Positions 1 to 11,312 of a DNA stretch of 64,000 bases are shown here, piece by piece. The first letter of the stretch is position 1. Every line of letters starts with the position of its first letter. The position numbers and the translations under genes were made by a program. This DNA is from Pyrenophora tritici-repentis (Eukaryota; Ascomycota; Dothideomycetes; Pleosporales; Pleosporaceae). Where the stretch lies: NCBI RefSeq assembly GCF_003171515.1, contig NC_089390.1:7254001-7318000 (forward strand), in the 5' to 3' direction. The notes below the pieces were generated by a model. That model was not told the origin of the DNA, did no database searches, and saw nothing but the letters and a program-made list of their open reading frames with translations.

Positions 1-157
1 TTGGTTTTCAGGGCCTTTTTTGCAAAACGAACACGCGCACAGATGCAGCATCGTGGGTGCCGAACTCTACTGCACACACACGAGGCATTCATCTTTCCCA
101 GATCGGCCATCTGGTCATCTATACAGTGGCCAGCCTCCACTAATAATTCAAAAAACT

Positions 158-1444
158 CTACATCAATGCGCGCTCGAAGCCATCCGTACCTTTCGCAACC
201 CCTTGTCGACCGTCACTATTCCAAAGGCCGTGTGCCTGCCGCAAAACCCTACAAGTATCCCTGATGTATTCATGTCCTTTACTCAACCCCCTCTCCGGAT
301 GTATATAGTGTCCAAAAGCGTGCGGCATCCCCGAGTAGCATTTCTGAGTTACACGATTTCCACTCTTCGACAGTAAATCGCCATATCGATGCGCTTCATC
401 TCGACATATATCGAATTCGGCTGTGATGATATGGGTTGGCGGCAGTCTATCAAACGACCTCGCCAGTATTGGCGAAGCTACCCAATCTTCGCATGCCTCT
501 TTTCTAATGTCTATTGCATATTAGTACGCTGAGTTTTATCAGAAAGACGATGAGCATTTACCAGCCGGGATCCAATAGTCCAAGAACCATTGCTCCCTTT
601 TCAGGCCGCCCCACGGTGCATCTTTGTATAGCGCTGTGCTGGGGTACAGCCTGGCAACGTTGGATCGCACAGGCTCCTCAGCGATGAGCCACCTGAAATC
701 AGTTGAAGGCACAACTAACAGCGCCAGCCTGAGGTCTATTCCGGCATCACGCGCCATATGCGAGAGAACAGCTGACATGTGACCGCCCGCAGACAAACCA
801 CCAATGGACACGCTACTTGCATCGACATTCAACTCCGCTGCATGAGTGATGACCCATTGGAGCGCATCCCACGAGTCGTAGATGGCTGCGGGGAACACAA
901 ATTCAGGAGCGAGGCGGTAATCCACGTCAACGATTACGATGTCAGTGTTGTTGCAAACGCTTCGGCACCATGCAGCTTCACTATGGAGTCCACCCAGAAC
1001 CCATCCACCTGTTTTAATGTCAGTATGGTCGAGTGTAAGCGTTGAAGTCACTTGCCCCCATGATAATTCAGATGCACTGGAAAAGGCCCCCGGCCCTCCG
1101 GCGTATACACACGTATTCTGATTTGGCCTGCAGGCCGAGTAACAGGGATCTCAATCTCATCTTCCTTGAACACAGACGGGCCTGGTCACTGTCAGTAGCC
1201 AACTCGTAAGGGACATATGGCTATGCTCACCGGACCATGTTGGGTATGTGAAGCTGTATGACAGAGGCTTTCGACGGACTTCCTCAATGGGGACTTCTTC
1301 AGCCTGACGGTGGCGTCCTCCGTGTGTGTTCCAGACTTGGACCCATTCCGGATCAAGCCTTGCCAGCCATTGCTCCGGAGCCTGATGAGGGATGCCTACA
1401 GTTTCGACTGCTGAAGATGGCACTCTCATGGTCATGTCGTCCAA
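158..1444 (-). CDS. Alpha/beta hydrolase, hormone-sensitive-lipase-like esterase
   Basis: Predicted 379-residue carboxylic-ester hydrolase. My exons are 1444-1231, 1181-1056, 1008-562 and 510-158, and together they are in frame to the stop. Visible motifs are the oxyanion-hole HGGGW (residues about 112-116), the nucleophile elbow GLSAGG with Ser186, the acid Asp296 in EFDICRDE and His326 in MPHAFGH, so the catalytic triad is complete. HGGG is rebuilt only if the second intron (1009-1055) starts with GC (GCAAGT) rather than GT. The last intron has a clear GTAAAT donor and a CTAAT branch point. No signal peptide is evident, so a cytosolic enzyme is likely. The substrate cannot be told. It is divergent from the D-amino-acid oxidase gene, 605 bp away. 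The start at 1444 is the first in-frame ATG of the exon and could be one Met too early. Confidence 0.88.
1009..1055 (-). other. GC-AG intron in the hydrolase gene
   Basis: The donor is GCAAGT and the acceptor ACAG. Splicing here joins CAT-GGG-G to GT-GGA-TGG, which restores the HGGGW oxyanion motif exactly. No GT donor nearby keeps the frame. Confidence 0.85.
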
Positions 1445-2049
1445 ATATCGTATACTTTCCAGGTAATGGAATTGATGATGGCGATCCGAAGAAGATTACT
1501 TCTTGTGTAGCAGGCACTCCAAGCGGTAGACGCCCGAGTGAATTCCTACCGGTTTGTACCTTGCCATTTTGACGTGTCGAACATGCCTGTCACCGCAGAC
1601 TGACCATTACTCGTGCAGCAGCGGATCTGATAGGAATGCCAAGACAGGCAGCCGTGCGTCCCTATCAGCATGTCGGGCCGTTTGATAGGAGTTCGCAGGC
1701 CAGCTTGAACCTCCTCCGCATGGAACGCTATCATCACAATCTAGAAGCCGGAGCCGTACACCGCAAACTTCGAGATGGAATGTGAGTTGTTAGGCCAAGA
1801 CTCTGTCGGCACGGAAAACTTGAACGGAAAACTAAACGGGAAAGCCGACGGACATTATCCTACACTAGTTAGGCGCTCGACAAAGTGGCGTGACTAATGT
1901 GTACAGCGCAACCGTCGCAAAACACTGTTCTGTGCTTCTGGTGAAGCTTAGTGACCGGTTGGCAGCGTTGATATAACAAGTCCTAGGTACACGAATATTA
2001 CTCCTTTGAAAGTTCAAGATACAATCGAACTGGACACATCTCAACAAAC
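1445..2049. promoter_or_regulatory. Divergent intergenic region, hydrolase/DAO
   Basis: A 605-bp gap between the start codons of two divergently oriented enzyme genes presumably holds both promoters. I see no convincing TATA box or palindromic operator. Overlapping short ORFs here have no recognisable content. Confidence 0.4.
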
Positions 2050-3351
2050 ATGCAAGACTCAATAGTGATCGTCGGGTGCGTTGTTTCATACCAGAGCCAC
2101 TCGATATGCCCACTGCATACTGACCCAGTCTCAGCGCTGGTGTGATAGGATTGGATGTCGCGCTCATTCTCGCGGAGAACGGTTATAGCCGACACACCAC
2201 TATTGTCGCGCAACACCTACCAGGAGACACATCCGTCGATTACACCTCGCCTTGGTATGATAAATATCACGCGATCTGTTTGCCAAGAATATGTAGCTAA
2301 CTCCAACTATAGGGCTGGCGCGAACTTCTCCGCTATATCAGGGAGCGACAAAAATGCCCTCATATGGGATAAAGCTGGTTACAAGCGTCTGATGAAGCTT
2401 GCAGCTACCAATAGCCCCGCGGCTGCCATCAAGAAAACGCAATCATTCGAATACTGGGATAAGAAGCCAGCTGAGGAGAAGCTGGAGTCTCTTGCAGACT
2501 ACCTCGAAGATGTTGGTGTATTTACCAGGATCATCATTGCGGAGCTAACATGGCAGATAGTTTACTGTAATACCCTCGGATAAACTTATACCAGGTGTTG
2601 AATATGGCATTTCTTTCACGTCAGTTTCCATCAATGCTCCTCAGCATATCCGATATCTCAAAAGCCAGCTCGAAGAGCAAGGCGTGAAGTTCCTGCGACG
2701 TAAGCTGGAGCATCTAGATTCTGCGTTCCTTAGCGAGCACACCAAGGTGGTGTTCAACTGTATAGGGAACGGCGCGCGTCACCTACCCGGTGTTCAGGAC
2801 CAGAAGTGCTTCCCTGTCAGGGGACAGATTCTGCTTGCACGAGCACCGCAAATTGGCCAGAACATCATGCGTCATGGCAAAGACTATGAAACATATATCA
2901 TCCCACGGCCCCATTCCAAAGGTAATGTGGTTCTTGGGGGGTACATGCAGAAGAATAACGGGTGGGTAAACGTATCAGCTTTGTGACGATTGGATTGGAA
3001 CTGACTTTACTCAGCACCGGCGATACCTTCGCCCACGAGTCGGAATCAATCTGGAAGCGGACTACAGGACTGGTACCCGCTTTGGACATTCCCGAAACAG
3101 AGATTCTAGCGGCTTTTGCGGGGCTTCGGCCTGGTAGACTGGGAGGCGCACGCATTGAGAAAGAGGCGCGAAGTGATGGCCGTATTGTTGTGCACAATTA
3201 CGGAGCGGGAGGGACAGGGTATCAGGCTGGATTGGGTATGGCGATGGAAGCTGTGGGGCTTGCGCTTCCGTACTTGAAGGACCTCCCGAACAGTTCGGAT
3301 ATCTTTGTTCCAAACACTGCGGAGAATGCTGCGATTAGAGCGAAGTTGTAG
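2050..3351 (+). CDS. D-amino-acid oxidase (peroxisomal)
   Basis: FAD enzyme that oxidatively deaminates D-amino acids to 2-oxo acids, ammonia and hydrogen peroxide. Exons 2050-2075, 2135-2254, 2313-2511, 2561-2961 and 3015-3351 give 360 residues, normal for the family. Splicing the first intron rebuilds the Rossmann motif V-G-A-G-V-I-G at residues 8-14, directly after the start, which fixes the start codon. VIPSDKLIPGVEYGISF and the C-terminal signature HNYGAGGTGYQ are diagnostic. The protein ends in Ala-Lys-Leu, an accepted type 1 peroxisomal targeting signal, so it probably works beside catalase. The third intron uses the unusual donor GTTGGT. The gene is divergent from the hydrolase and may share its promoter region. 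Confidence 0.93.
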
Positions 3352-3456
3352 CGCAACATACCCTACTACCGCAAACCAGCTGTACCTCTTTGCATCGCCA
3401 GCTCAGACCTCGTACTGTCCCGCCCCCCCATTGTCTCTCATCTCCCAGCTGGATAC

Positions 3457-3672
3457 TGTGGTAGAGGGATAGTCTCAATAGTCAGAAGAGAGGCTGCCGA
3501 CCCGCAATCGGTAGAGAGTAGAGAACAAGAAGATATCCGAACAATGAACGGTAGTATTAAGAATGGTGTATGATAAGATGATGTCGAGCTTCTCCTCGCG
3601 GAGTTGCCCTAAAATACTCAACCCTAGCACCGATTACCTAATGCCGAACACGTGACAAGCTACTACACCACA
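3457..3672. repeat. Solo LTR of the Ty3/gypsy family present at 25.9-33.7 kb
   Basis: A 216-bp sequence starting TGTGGTAGAGGG and ending ACACCACA. It is collinear with the two LTRs of the full element but carries scattered substitutions and a 4-bp insertion near 3577 (AAGATG beside the GTCGAGC block). It is flanked by a perfect 4-bp direct repeat ATAC (3453-3456 and 3673-3676), the target-site duplication. No internal element sequence is attached, so this is a recombination remnant, older than the full copy because it has diverged. Confidence 0.93.
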
Positions 3673-4065
3673 ATACAAATATGGTATTGAAGCTCAACCA
3701 GGCCATGCAAACTTCACTGGGGTCTACTCAGCGTGAGCGGGTTGTTATAAAGCTAGCGACCAGCGCAGTGCAAAACAGCCGGGAAACGATAGAATTCAAA
3801 CTTGAAATGCTTTGTATTGGAAGCAACGCAAGGTCGAATGGAATGACTGGACTTTGATTGCTTATCCACATAGCTTCTACCCGTGTGCATGGCTAAAGCT
3901 CGTTCTCTGTACACGTGTTTCTCTTCCACTTCCCATTTCCTAACGCCATCCAGATACCCTCAGTGACCTTGACCAACGATTGACTGAGCTATATACAGCC
4001 CATTCTCGGTTCCTCGATAGCGAGCAAGTCTAAAATTGTTAGAGAAGATTGAGTCGTCTATACGT

Positions 4066-4194
4066 TTAGAGGAGGGCACCCGGGATCACGAGGTTCGTTT
4101 GGATTGCTGCTGCAACGATGGGGAACAAGGGCAGTGGAAGCAGCAGCGGCGATGTGATTACCGCGAGGAAAGTAGCAATAATTGAGGTCCTCAT
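4066..4194 (-). CDS. Small hydrophobic peptide ORF, possibly secreted
   Basis: A 42-codon ORF, too short for routine ORF calls. It starts MRTSIIATFLAVITSPLLLP and continues with a hydrophobic stretch, PLFPIVAAA, so almost the whole N-terminal half reads as a signal peptide or a single membrane segment. On the coding strand a TATATAA box lies about 90 bp before the ATG, followed by a pyrimidine-rich CTCAATTCTCCCCTCAACCC leader typical of fungal transcription starts. No homology is recognised. It could be the first exon of a longer gene or a chance ORF. Confidence 0.35.
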   Translation of the reverse strand: MRTSIIATFLAVITSPLLLPLPLFPIVAAAIQTNLVIPGALL

Positions 4195-7100
4195 CGTGAT
4201 TGTAGGGCTAGAAAATATTCGCTGGATTGAAAGACGGTTTGAGTTGATGATAATGATGGGTTGAGGGGAGAATTGAGGGGTTATATACTGTAGTATTCTA
4301 TCAGCATCCTCAGATCTATCAGCGCCATTGTTGGTATATTACGCCGACATATATCCCCATTATTCTGGTGTCTCGCGCGATAGCCTACAATAGTTCGGCC
4401 TTTGCAATGACAACGCGGGTACATGAAGTTTCGATATTGAATTCCGTCTCATACCACCTTTTTTATTATGTGATCTTGTACAGTTGTTGGACTAAGACAC
4501 TTCGTAACAGAACCTCTGACTACTGCGCACATCCGCATACTGCTATGTGGACATGTAGATTAAGTTTCGTCTGTATTATCAAGGAGTTTTCATGTTGAAT
4601 ATAATTCTTTGGGTTTGCGCGTGGATCATGCAATACGAGGCCGGCGTTATGGTTCTTGTTCTAAGTGGATTCAATGATTGCATGAGCTGATGTCCCGCCT
4701 TGTGGAAATTTTCCAACATGCACGTTACTGATGACATACCATCCGGGTAAAGTTGGGGCTGTTCTGGGCCCAAAAAGAATGATCAATGTAAGCCTGACGT
4801 CAGAAGGAGTCTACAAGACGCTGCTGAAATGTTCTGTGTGCTTATGCCCGGTCTTGTCCAGTGCGGAACGCATTGATAGTTGGTGGTGTTGTTGCAAAAA
4901 TAACTATGAGCAGAACGTGCGGTATGCTTCAAGAATACTTCCTGCTGTAATGTTGGACTGTATCACTTCTTCAATGGTTATATATATTACAGTCAGTCTC
5001 GACCTTTCTGCCATCGGGTACGGTGACGCGGACTATCTGGCCTTGGGCATCGCAGACACAGCATATGGACTCGATATGATCCGCCGCTGCAGACCTCAAT
5101 TACCGTGGTTCCGGAGAATATGACATATCTAGTATCGAGATGTTCAGTCGTGTGCACCCAACAGCTCACCACCAACTCACTATCGCTCCTGTCTACGGTG
5201 TATACCCTCAGACGCTACAAATACTGCACCACACTAGTTTACCAATGTTTTTTTTGTCGAGTTTTGTCAAGTATCTTCAATTTAGCCAGTGGAATCAGTC
5301 AATTCTCACTGTAACAGGACCTTTCTGAGAGGGGGTATATTCAGTCCTTCTTTACTTTGGTCCGGAAGAACACGAATTCCAATCTGACTCAATTCACATG
5401 CGCCCACAGCAAGAGTAATACGGCGTATCATAGTAGAGTCTTAAATGCAGTCAGACGATTAGAAAGGTTCTTGTTAGCTTTCCCTCGTACGATCAATTCA
5501 TTGCACTTGTGGCTGTACATACGTGACAAGATGATGTTTGAAGGAATGAAAGGGGACATATTGATACAAGAAATCCAAGCAAAGATGAGAATTCACAAGC
5601 ATAGTCAGGAAGAATAGAGTCAACCTCTCGTGATGCTTTTTGGGAGACATGTTCCGTTGGCGCGATCAAGATGCGGGGGATGTACTGAACAGTGGCATGG
5701 CACAGACCATCATCGTGAAGATTGGCCGGTCGGATGTCGCAGTCAGGCACCGATAGGTCAAGAAATTACACGTGAAGAAAGTGGTTCTACTGATATTTGT
5801 CTGGTCTTGGGTAGATAAATACTGGAGAAACCTAGCGACTAGATACGCGTGAAACTCATGTCATTCTTAATCCTTATTCTGAGTTACTCTCTAAAGTCTC
5901 CACAGGTCCAAGGATATCAAATTCAACATCACGGTCATCCAGAGGGGTCTCTCATAAAACTTGATGTCGAACCATGTTGCGTTGCAGCAGAATGCCACGT
6001 CGAATCGATGCAGACTCGTGTGTGGCCTATGCCATCACCGCATGATGCTCTCGGTGATTGAGCTGCTGCGGGCACTTCTATATGGACTCCTCTAGGTCCA
6101 TATAGATTCCGCCTATGAAAAGTGGTGATGGACACAAAGACTAAGGCTGGTGCACTGGGTAGGTCTAAGATGTGGGTATTCTTGGTTGAGGGTAAAGCTG
6201 ATTGCGGCTCTGTACCAGTAGTCGACTCCAACACTTCCCGAGAGACGTGATCGAATATCCACGCCAGCTGAGCCCGACTCCTACAGGAAACCATTTGCTA
6301 AATCCGTGATAAGTTGTACATCTTGCATACAGCATGCATGAGCATGCGATTTCGCTTGACTTGAGCGACGACTTGGGCGCGTGCTCACCTGCATGGCTGT
6401 TGTTTGACCTCAGCTACACTGTAAAGCACTTCAGTGATGACTCTCGAAGTCGGTATGATTCTTGGATCCTGCCAATGAATCGGCGGATGGCTATCATGAT
6501 GACTCCTTGATGCTGCGGACACCTAGATGGCACTACTCTCAGGCACTACTCATTGGGTACATGCGCTAGATTCGCTACCGATCATATAGCAACATGCACC
6601 CAGTAGATCTGTGGTGCGACGGCTGATAGAGATGGATGTATGGTTTGTTCCACCACTAAGTGGATATTGAAATAGACGACACCTGATCAAAACTGCATAT
6701 GTGTAGTGCGCCACTCTGATCGGTCAAAGGGAAGATACATGGAGGTGACTATCGGACTCAATTGCCTAAACACAGTTGTAACTTGAAATCAGGCTTTCTG
6801 CACAACTTGCCTACCAATAAACCATCTAGGCGGTATACCACCTACGCATACATTGGGCTCATGACGTTGTACATTGTGTGCGTGATGCAGCCGAACGGCG
6901 CCTAGTGGTGGTTCAGGAGTCTGGGACGGGTGGTGGTGGGGGGCTGCACGGCATCCCGACATGCGGCACCAAGGTGTCTTCCCGGCGCGAGACCGTTGGA
7001 CACTCGGATGACCAGGGTGTTCGGAAAGGACCGAGCCGGTACAGACAAGCCCGATAACTACAACTGTTGTTGCTCGCTATATCAAAGCTGCCACAAACAG

Positions 7101-9277
7101 TACAGTTGATCAAGGAATCAACGATACCTAGTTAGTTATGGAGTATGGTTTGGTCGTTTCAGCTCGCCAAATCGGCGCGATTATGCCGAAACTAGCAATC
7201 ATCAGCTTCAGCTACATATGCGACGCAGTGCTTTGATGTATACTGATTGGCCGATCGTGACTTACTAGAGTTGTTGCCAATCAAAAACGCCACGCGGAGT
7301 ATACTCCCTACGCAAATCAAACACTTCCCGCTCAAGAGTTAAACCCAAGGTCGCCGCTTTTACGATAGTGATGGTATCAGCCATCTCACGATCCCTCGTC
7401 ATAGCCACTGCAGGAGACGTCACTAGGAGCCTTCGTACCGGAACCGAGTATTATGGCAGTGGTATCATGAGAAGGACTAAAGTACGCGATTGCCGCGTCT
7501 TTGGGTATTCAGCCTGTGTACAGCGCATATTTGGGCACGCCTGCATAGGATGTATTGCTGCCTCGGCAATTCTATGCTGGCATCCACCCATTCGCTTCCT
7601 TCTTACCCTGGCTTACCAGCTTTTGATCCTTTCCCCGAGGTCATATATGCGACCAGTGATACGTGGCTAAGTATGACATAGATACCGCTCTGATATAGTG
7701 GCGCAGTGTACGTAGTATGCATCTGAAACGGATTTCTCGCATTCTTGTTGATTTCCGCCCGAGTCGGCCAGTCGCTTTTTAAGCACTTTGGCCCCATACA
7801 ACGCGACTGCTCCAATATGTAGTAGCCCAATGGTATCAAGGCGGTGGTCAGCCATAGTTTCATATTCGATTGGTAGATAAGGCAGGCTTCTCCTGAACGG
7901 CGGGATGTGGCTTAATCCGAGCGGTGCGCGCCTTCAAGCGCGGGGCGCCTCACTGCCCAGCTACTTCACAGTCTCACCGGTGCCCTAGGTATGATGGATT
8001 CCGTATGTGACAAAAGATGCATCAGACTAACGCGAAATCATTTTTTCGCCACTGAAACAAACCTTAACTGAACTTCATACCTTCAGAGATTTTGAGAATA
8101 TAACGGAAGTTTAGGAAGAGAGAGTGCGTGGACTGACCGGAGAGTGGATATGGATGTGACGCGGGGTCGTGCAGAAAAAGGAAGCCCCATGTCGTTTCTG
8201 CCATGGGGCGCAAGTCGTGCAGGTGAGTGTGCTGCCTTGGTATCTTCATGTGAGCTCTCTGACTGTGCTGCCTTCTTTTTCTATCATCTGTCCCAGTCCA
8301 AATCCCCGGGTAATACAGCCATCATGATCACCGAGTCGAGAATTTTTATTATTGTAACCTGGATCAAAGTATATCTTTGGCTACAAATTTTGGAGGCATG
8401 AGTCGCTGCACGGATTCAGGTGAAGCGGTGAAGCGGGGCAGCCGACAGCTACCCGCGTTTTTGTGGGACTAACTACTGTAGTAACTCGCTGGAGGTCTGC
8501 ATCTACTAATGGAGGTATACCGAAGAGCCTGGTTGGTGTTACTATTGCGCCTCCGATACATCAGAGATCGCGATCGACGCGAGACGGTATTGACGCCTGT
8601 ATGCAAGATGAAACGCGAATCAAGATGCTAAAAGGCTATGGTGTCTCTATTCACATATGATGACCATGGCTTGTGTGGAAGTTCGCAGAAATTACCGATG
8701 GTGGCACAGATGCAGTAGTATCTCCCCTATCTTGCATGCTTAATTTGACATCAGCTCGGGCTGAAATAGATGCGCAGTAGTAGCAGTCGATAGTGGCTGG
8801 CTTAGGTTTTAGTCATGAAGGACCAACCAGCAGCATAGTGTGACACGATGTCATTGCAACGAACAAGAGTGCAGATCGTAAAAGTATTGCTTTCATTCAA
8901 AGACTCCGCGTTGTCCAGTCGCATGCTGTAATTACTGTAGATCGTATCTGTGCGAGGCTGGAATTGTGAGCAACCACTGATCCAAACACACTACACGTGT
9001 TTCCTCCTCTTCTTCCCTAGGTCTCGCAATGACCATCGTTAACCAGTCTTTATCCGAATATGTGACTGTAACCATGTTAAGCAAATCCCAGATCGTAGAG
9101 AATGTGAAGGGATTCGCGGAAATAACCAATAACAGTTCGAAAATTAAGACAAAGGTGAGTATCCAGAACTCCGTTAGGAAAATTTCCAGGGTCAACACCA
9201 AAACAACATTTTCCACTGTAGTGTGGAGAGCTTCTCGTTGGAAAGAAGTTAATCAGTTCTGAGAGGCAAGTAGGTTT
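4195..9277. other. 5-kb region without a supportable gene
   Basis: Only short, mutually overlapping ORFs on both strands, none with a recognisable motif, codon pattern or splice-linked continuation. I see no LTR, terminal inverted repeat or tandem array. It may hold decayed sequence or non-coding transcripts, but nothing can be assigned. Confidence 0.5.
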
Positions 9278-10606
9278 TCATTGATTCTTTCGTAGTAGCT
9301 GTTTGATCCATAGAAAAGGGGGTCTTCCTTTGGTCCATTTGCTCAATTGACTCATGTCCCCGATAGTGTGTCGAGGGAAATACGGGCTCCGTTTCAGAAG
9401 ATTGGCCCTGTTCTCTTCTGCTTCTACATCAACAGGAGACGAGGACTGTTGATCAGAGTCCGCATCCGTGAAAATCCGATCTGGTCTGCCTTTGTGTTGC
9501 GAGATTACTTGGTTGTCTGAGCGCTTCATATTTATCGGAGCGTTTGAAGTTTCTCCAGAATCGGTTGAAATGTGTAGCGACTCGGCTGGTGGCCCGTGGT
9601 CGGCATCTCCGAGTTCCAATAAGTGAGGTATGCCGATTTTCTCGTCCTGTAATTCTACACCTTGTTGAAACTGTGTCCCTACACTGTTCACAATCTGCCC
9701 ACTCTCTGATAAATCTTTTCCCCAGGGATATTCGGCCCAGCTGCTAGGTAGATATAAGGTGTGCGGATAAGCCTTTCGCAAACAGGAATGTTTTAGCAAG
9801 TCCGAGTGCCACCAATCTAGATCTTTATTGGCTTTTGAATCGCTTGAATGATCTTTCTGAGAGACTTCATGTTCAGTGGCTCGGCTGATTGAAGGCTGGC
9901 GCGCTATTTCACCGCTGACAGGAGCATCCGACTCAATGGGGTTGTCGTCAAGGTCGTCCAGCAAGTTATCAATGAGCTTTGCTTCTCTTGATTCGTATTT
10001 GATCTCTTGGACATCAAAACCGTTTTCGGCTGCCTCGTAATCCGCCTCACGTGAGCCGAGAAGATCTCTTATGTCGTCGACTTCCTGGATAGCTTTCTCA
10101 ATATAGTCAGGTAAAGCAGATCCTTCTTCCTGAAGAAACCGACGCAATTGTAATAGAGCGGAACCTTCTTTCTCGCCAAGCTCCTGCCGTATGTTCCGAA
10201 GTCTTCTTCTTTCCAACTGTAGGCGGAACCGGGAGCCTTTCAGATCTAGCCTTCCGTCTCTCACTCCTTCGTATTGATCTTCAAGTTGAGCTAAGTTTTG
10301 GTGTTTATTTTTCGGATATTTCGAGTAGGGCTGTGTTGTTGACACAACAGTCGTAGGCGAAATGGTGAAAGGTGGCGGAGGAGGAGGAGGGGGCGGTGGA
10401 GGTGGTGGAGGAGGGAGTCCAACGAGTCGCAAGGGGCGGACATCAGGGTCCAAATCGAACTCTGGATACTCCATCTTGCTGTCTCTGTATCTGCCTTCAC
10501 CCTGATGGCCAAGGGTAGATGGTGGTGTCACTGGTCGTTGGTAATCGAAGTCCGACACTCTCGGTCCCCACGGAGGTACAATCCGGGCCTCTGTTTGTTG
10601 TGACAT
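9278..10606 (-). CDS. A1: polyproline and coiled-coil protein of unknown function
   Basis: Single-exon 442-residue protein, first member of a three-copy local family. Order of parts: a disordered N-terminus with a YPEFDLDPD motif; a run of 15 prolines (residues 65-79) coded by imperfect CCN repeats; a long charged heptad-rich region (about 95-215: LKGSRFRLQLERRRLRNIRQ and following) ending in E-I-K-Y-E-S-R-E; and a Ser/Asp-rich C-terminal half containing DLDWWHSDLLKHS, which loosely resembles a Trp-rich motif clearer in A2 and A3. In this copy the polyproline lies before the coiled coil, whereas in A2 and A3 it lies after. No signal peptide or membrane segment is seen. It is divergent from the DUF6590 gene B1 (707 bp between starts). 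Function unknown; protein-protein scaffolding is a guess from the composition. Confidence 0.7.
   Translation of the reverse strand: MSQQTEARIVPPWGPRVSDFDYQRPVTPPSTLGHQGEGRYRDSKMEYPEFDLDPDVRPLRLVGLPPPPPPPPPPPPPPPFTISPTTVVSTTQPYSKYPKNKHQNLAQLEDQYEGVRDGRLDLKGSRFRLQLERRRLRNIRQELGEKEGSALLQLRRFLQEEGSALPDYIEKAIQEVDDIRDLLGSREADYEAAENGFDVQEIKYESREAKLIDNLLDDLDDNPIESDAPVSGEIARQPSISRATEHEVSQKDHSSDSKANKDLDWWHSDLLKHSCLRKAYPHTLYLPSSWAEYPWGKDLSESGQIVNSVGTQFQQGVELQDEKIGIPHLLELGDADHGPPAESLHISTDSGETSNAPINMKRSDNQVISQHKGRPDRIFTDADSDQQSSSPVDVEAEENRANLLKRSPYFPRHTIGDMSQLSKWTKGRPPFLWIKQLLRKNQ
10377..10414 (-). repeat. Polyproline-coding trinucleotide repeat in A1
   Basis: GGN-type imperfect triplet repeat on the plus strand, read as 15 consecutive Pro codons in A1. 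Such tracts are prone to length change. Confidence 0.7.
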
Positions 10607-11312
10607 CTTGAAATGCTGGTGTCACCACCGACGTGTCAGTTTCGTCAAGACAGCATTTATCGTTTCTTCTGCACGCCAACGCATGTACCCTTTTCAACTG
10701 TGTTTTGCTTATTTTAGCACTTAACCCATCTTTACTTCTAGTCGTTCTCTTTTGGTCCGCAAAACTGAGGAGAGATTACTGGTGTCATAAGAACGATGTG
10801 GTAATCCGGGCAGGAGGTCGTGTTTTGCAGAAGGCTTCGGGTGATAAAGCGACGGGGGTGGACGAATGCGGCAGCAAGGGCGGCTAACTCGACACACCTC
10901 AGAGCCCAACCACAAAAGCATAAGCCCATCTAGTCGCCTTGATCGCTGCGCCGTCATGCTGCGATATGGGGGAATTGAAGCGATATGCAGCGACCGGAGC
11001 AGAACACGAAAACGACCTAGTGACACACCCTGGTTTCCACCGCTGCTGTAAGTTAGGCCCCGCTCTCTCCCACCTCCCACATGAGCGTACAGTAACGCAT
11101 CACGCTCCCCCACCACTTCAACAGAGGTGTGGCATCGGCAGTATGGCTATAATGGTAGATGAGATCCGCTGTTCATTTATCCTGGCACCATGCGGCTCTG
11201 CTGCATGTCTGAGTACTGTTATTTGTGCATAAATGCATGTATGGTCGTGTAGTTAGCCCGAGCTTGCCAGTAGTCGCAAACAGCGTGTTGTATGCACGTA
11301 CCTTCAACAGGC
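10607..11312. promoter_or_regulatory. A1/B1 divergent promoter region
   Basis: A 706-bp interval between the divergent start codons of A1 and B1. It corresponds in position and size to the A2/B2 (866 bp) and A3/B3 (786 bp) gaps. By eye I find no long sequence shared by the three. Confidence 0.45.

Noticed and set aside
5858..6061. Possible small secreted protein (MSFLILILSYSL start, several Cys)
   Set aside because: The hydrophobic start is short and lacks a convincing cleavage site. No promoter or splice signals support it, and the rest is not protein-like.
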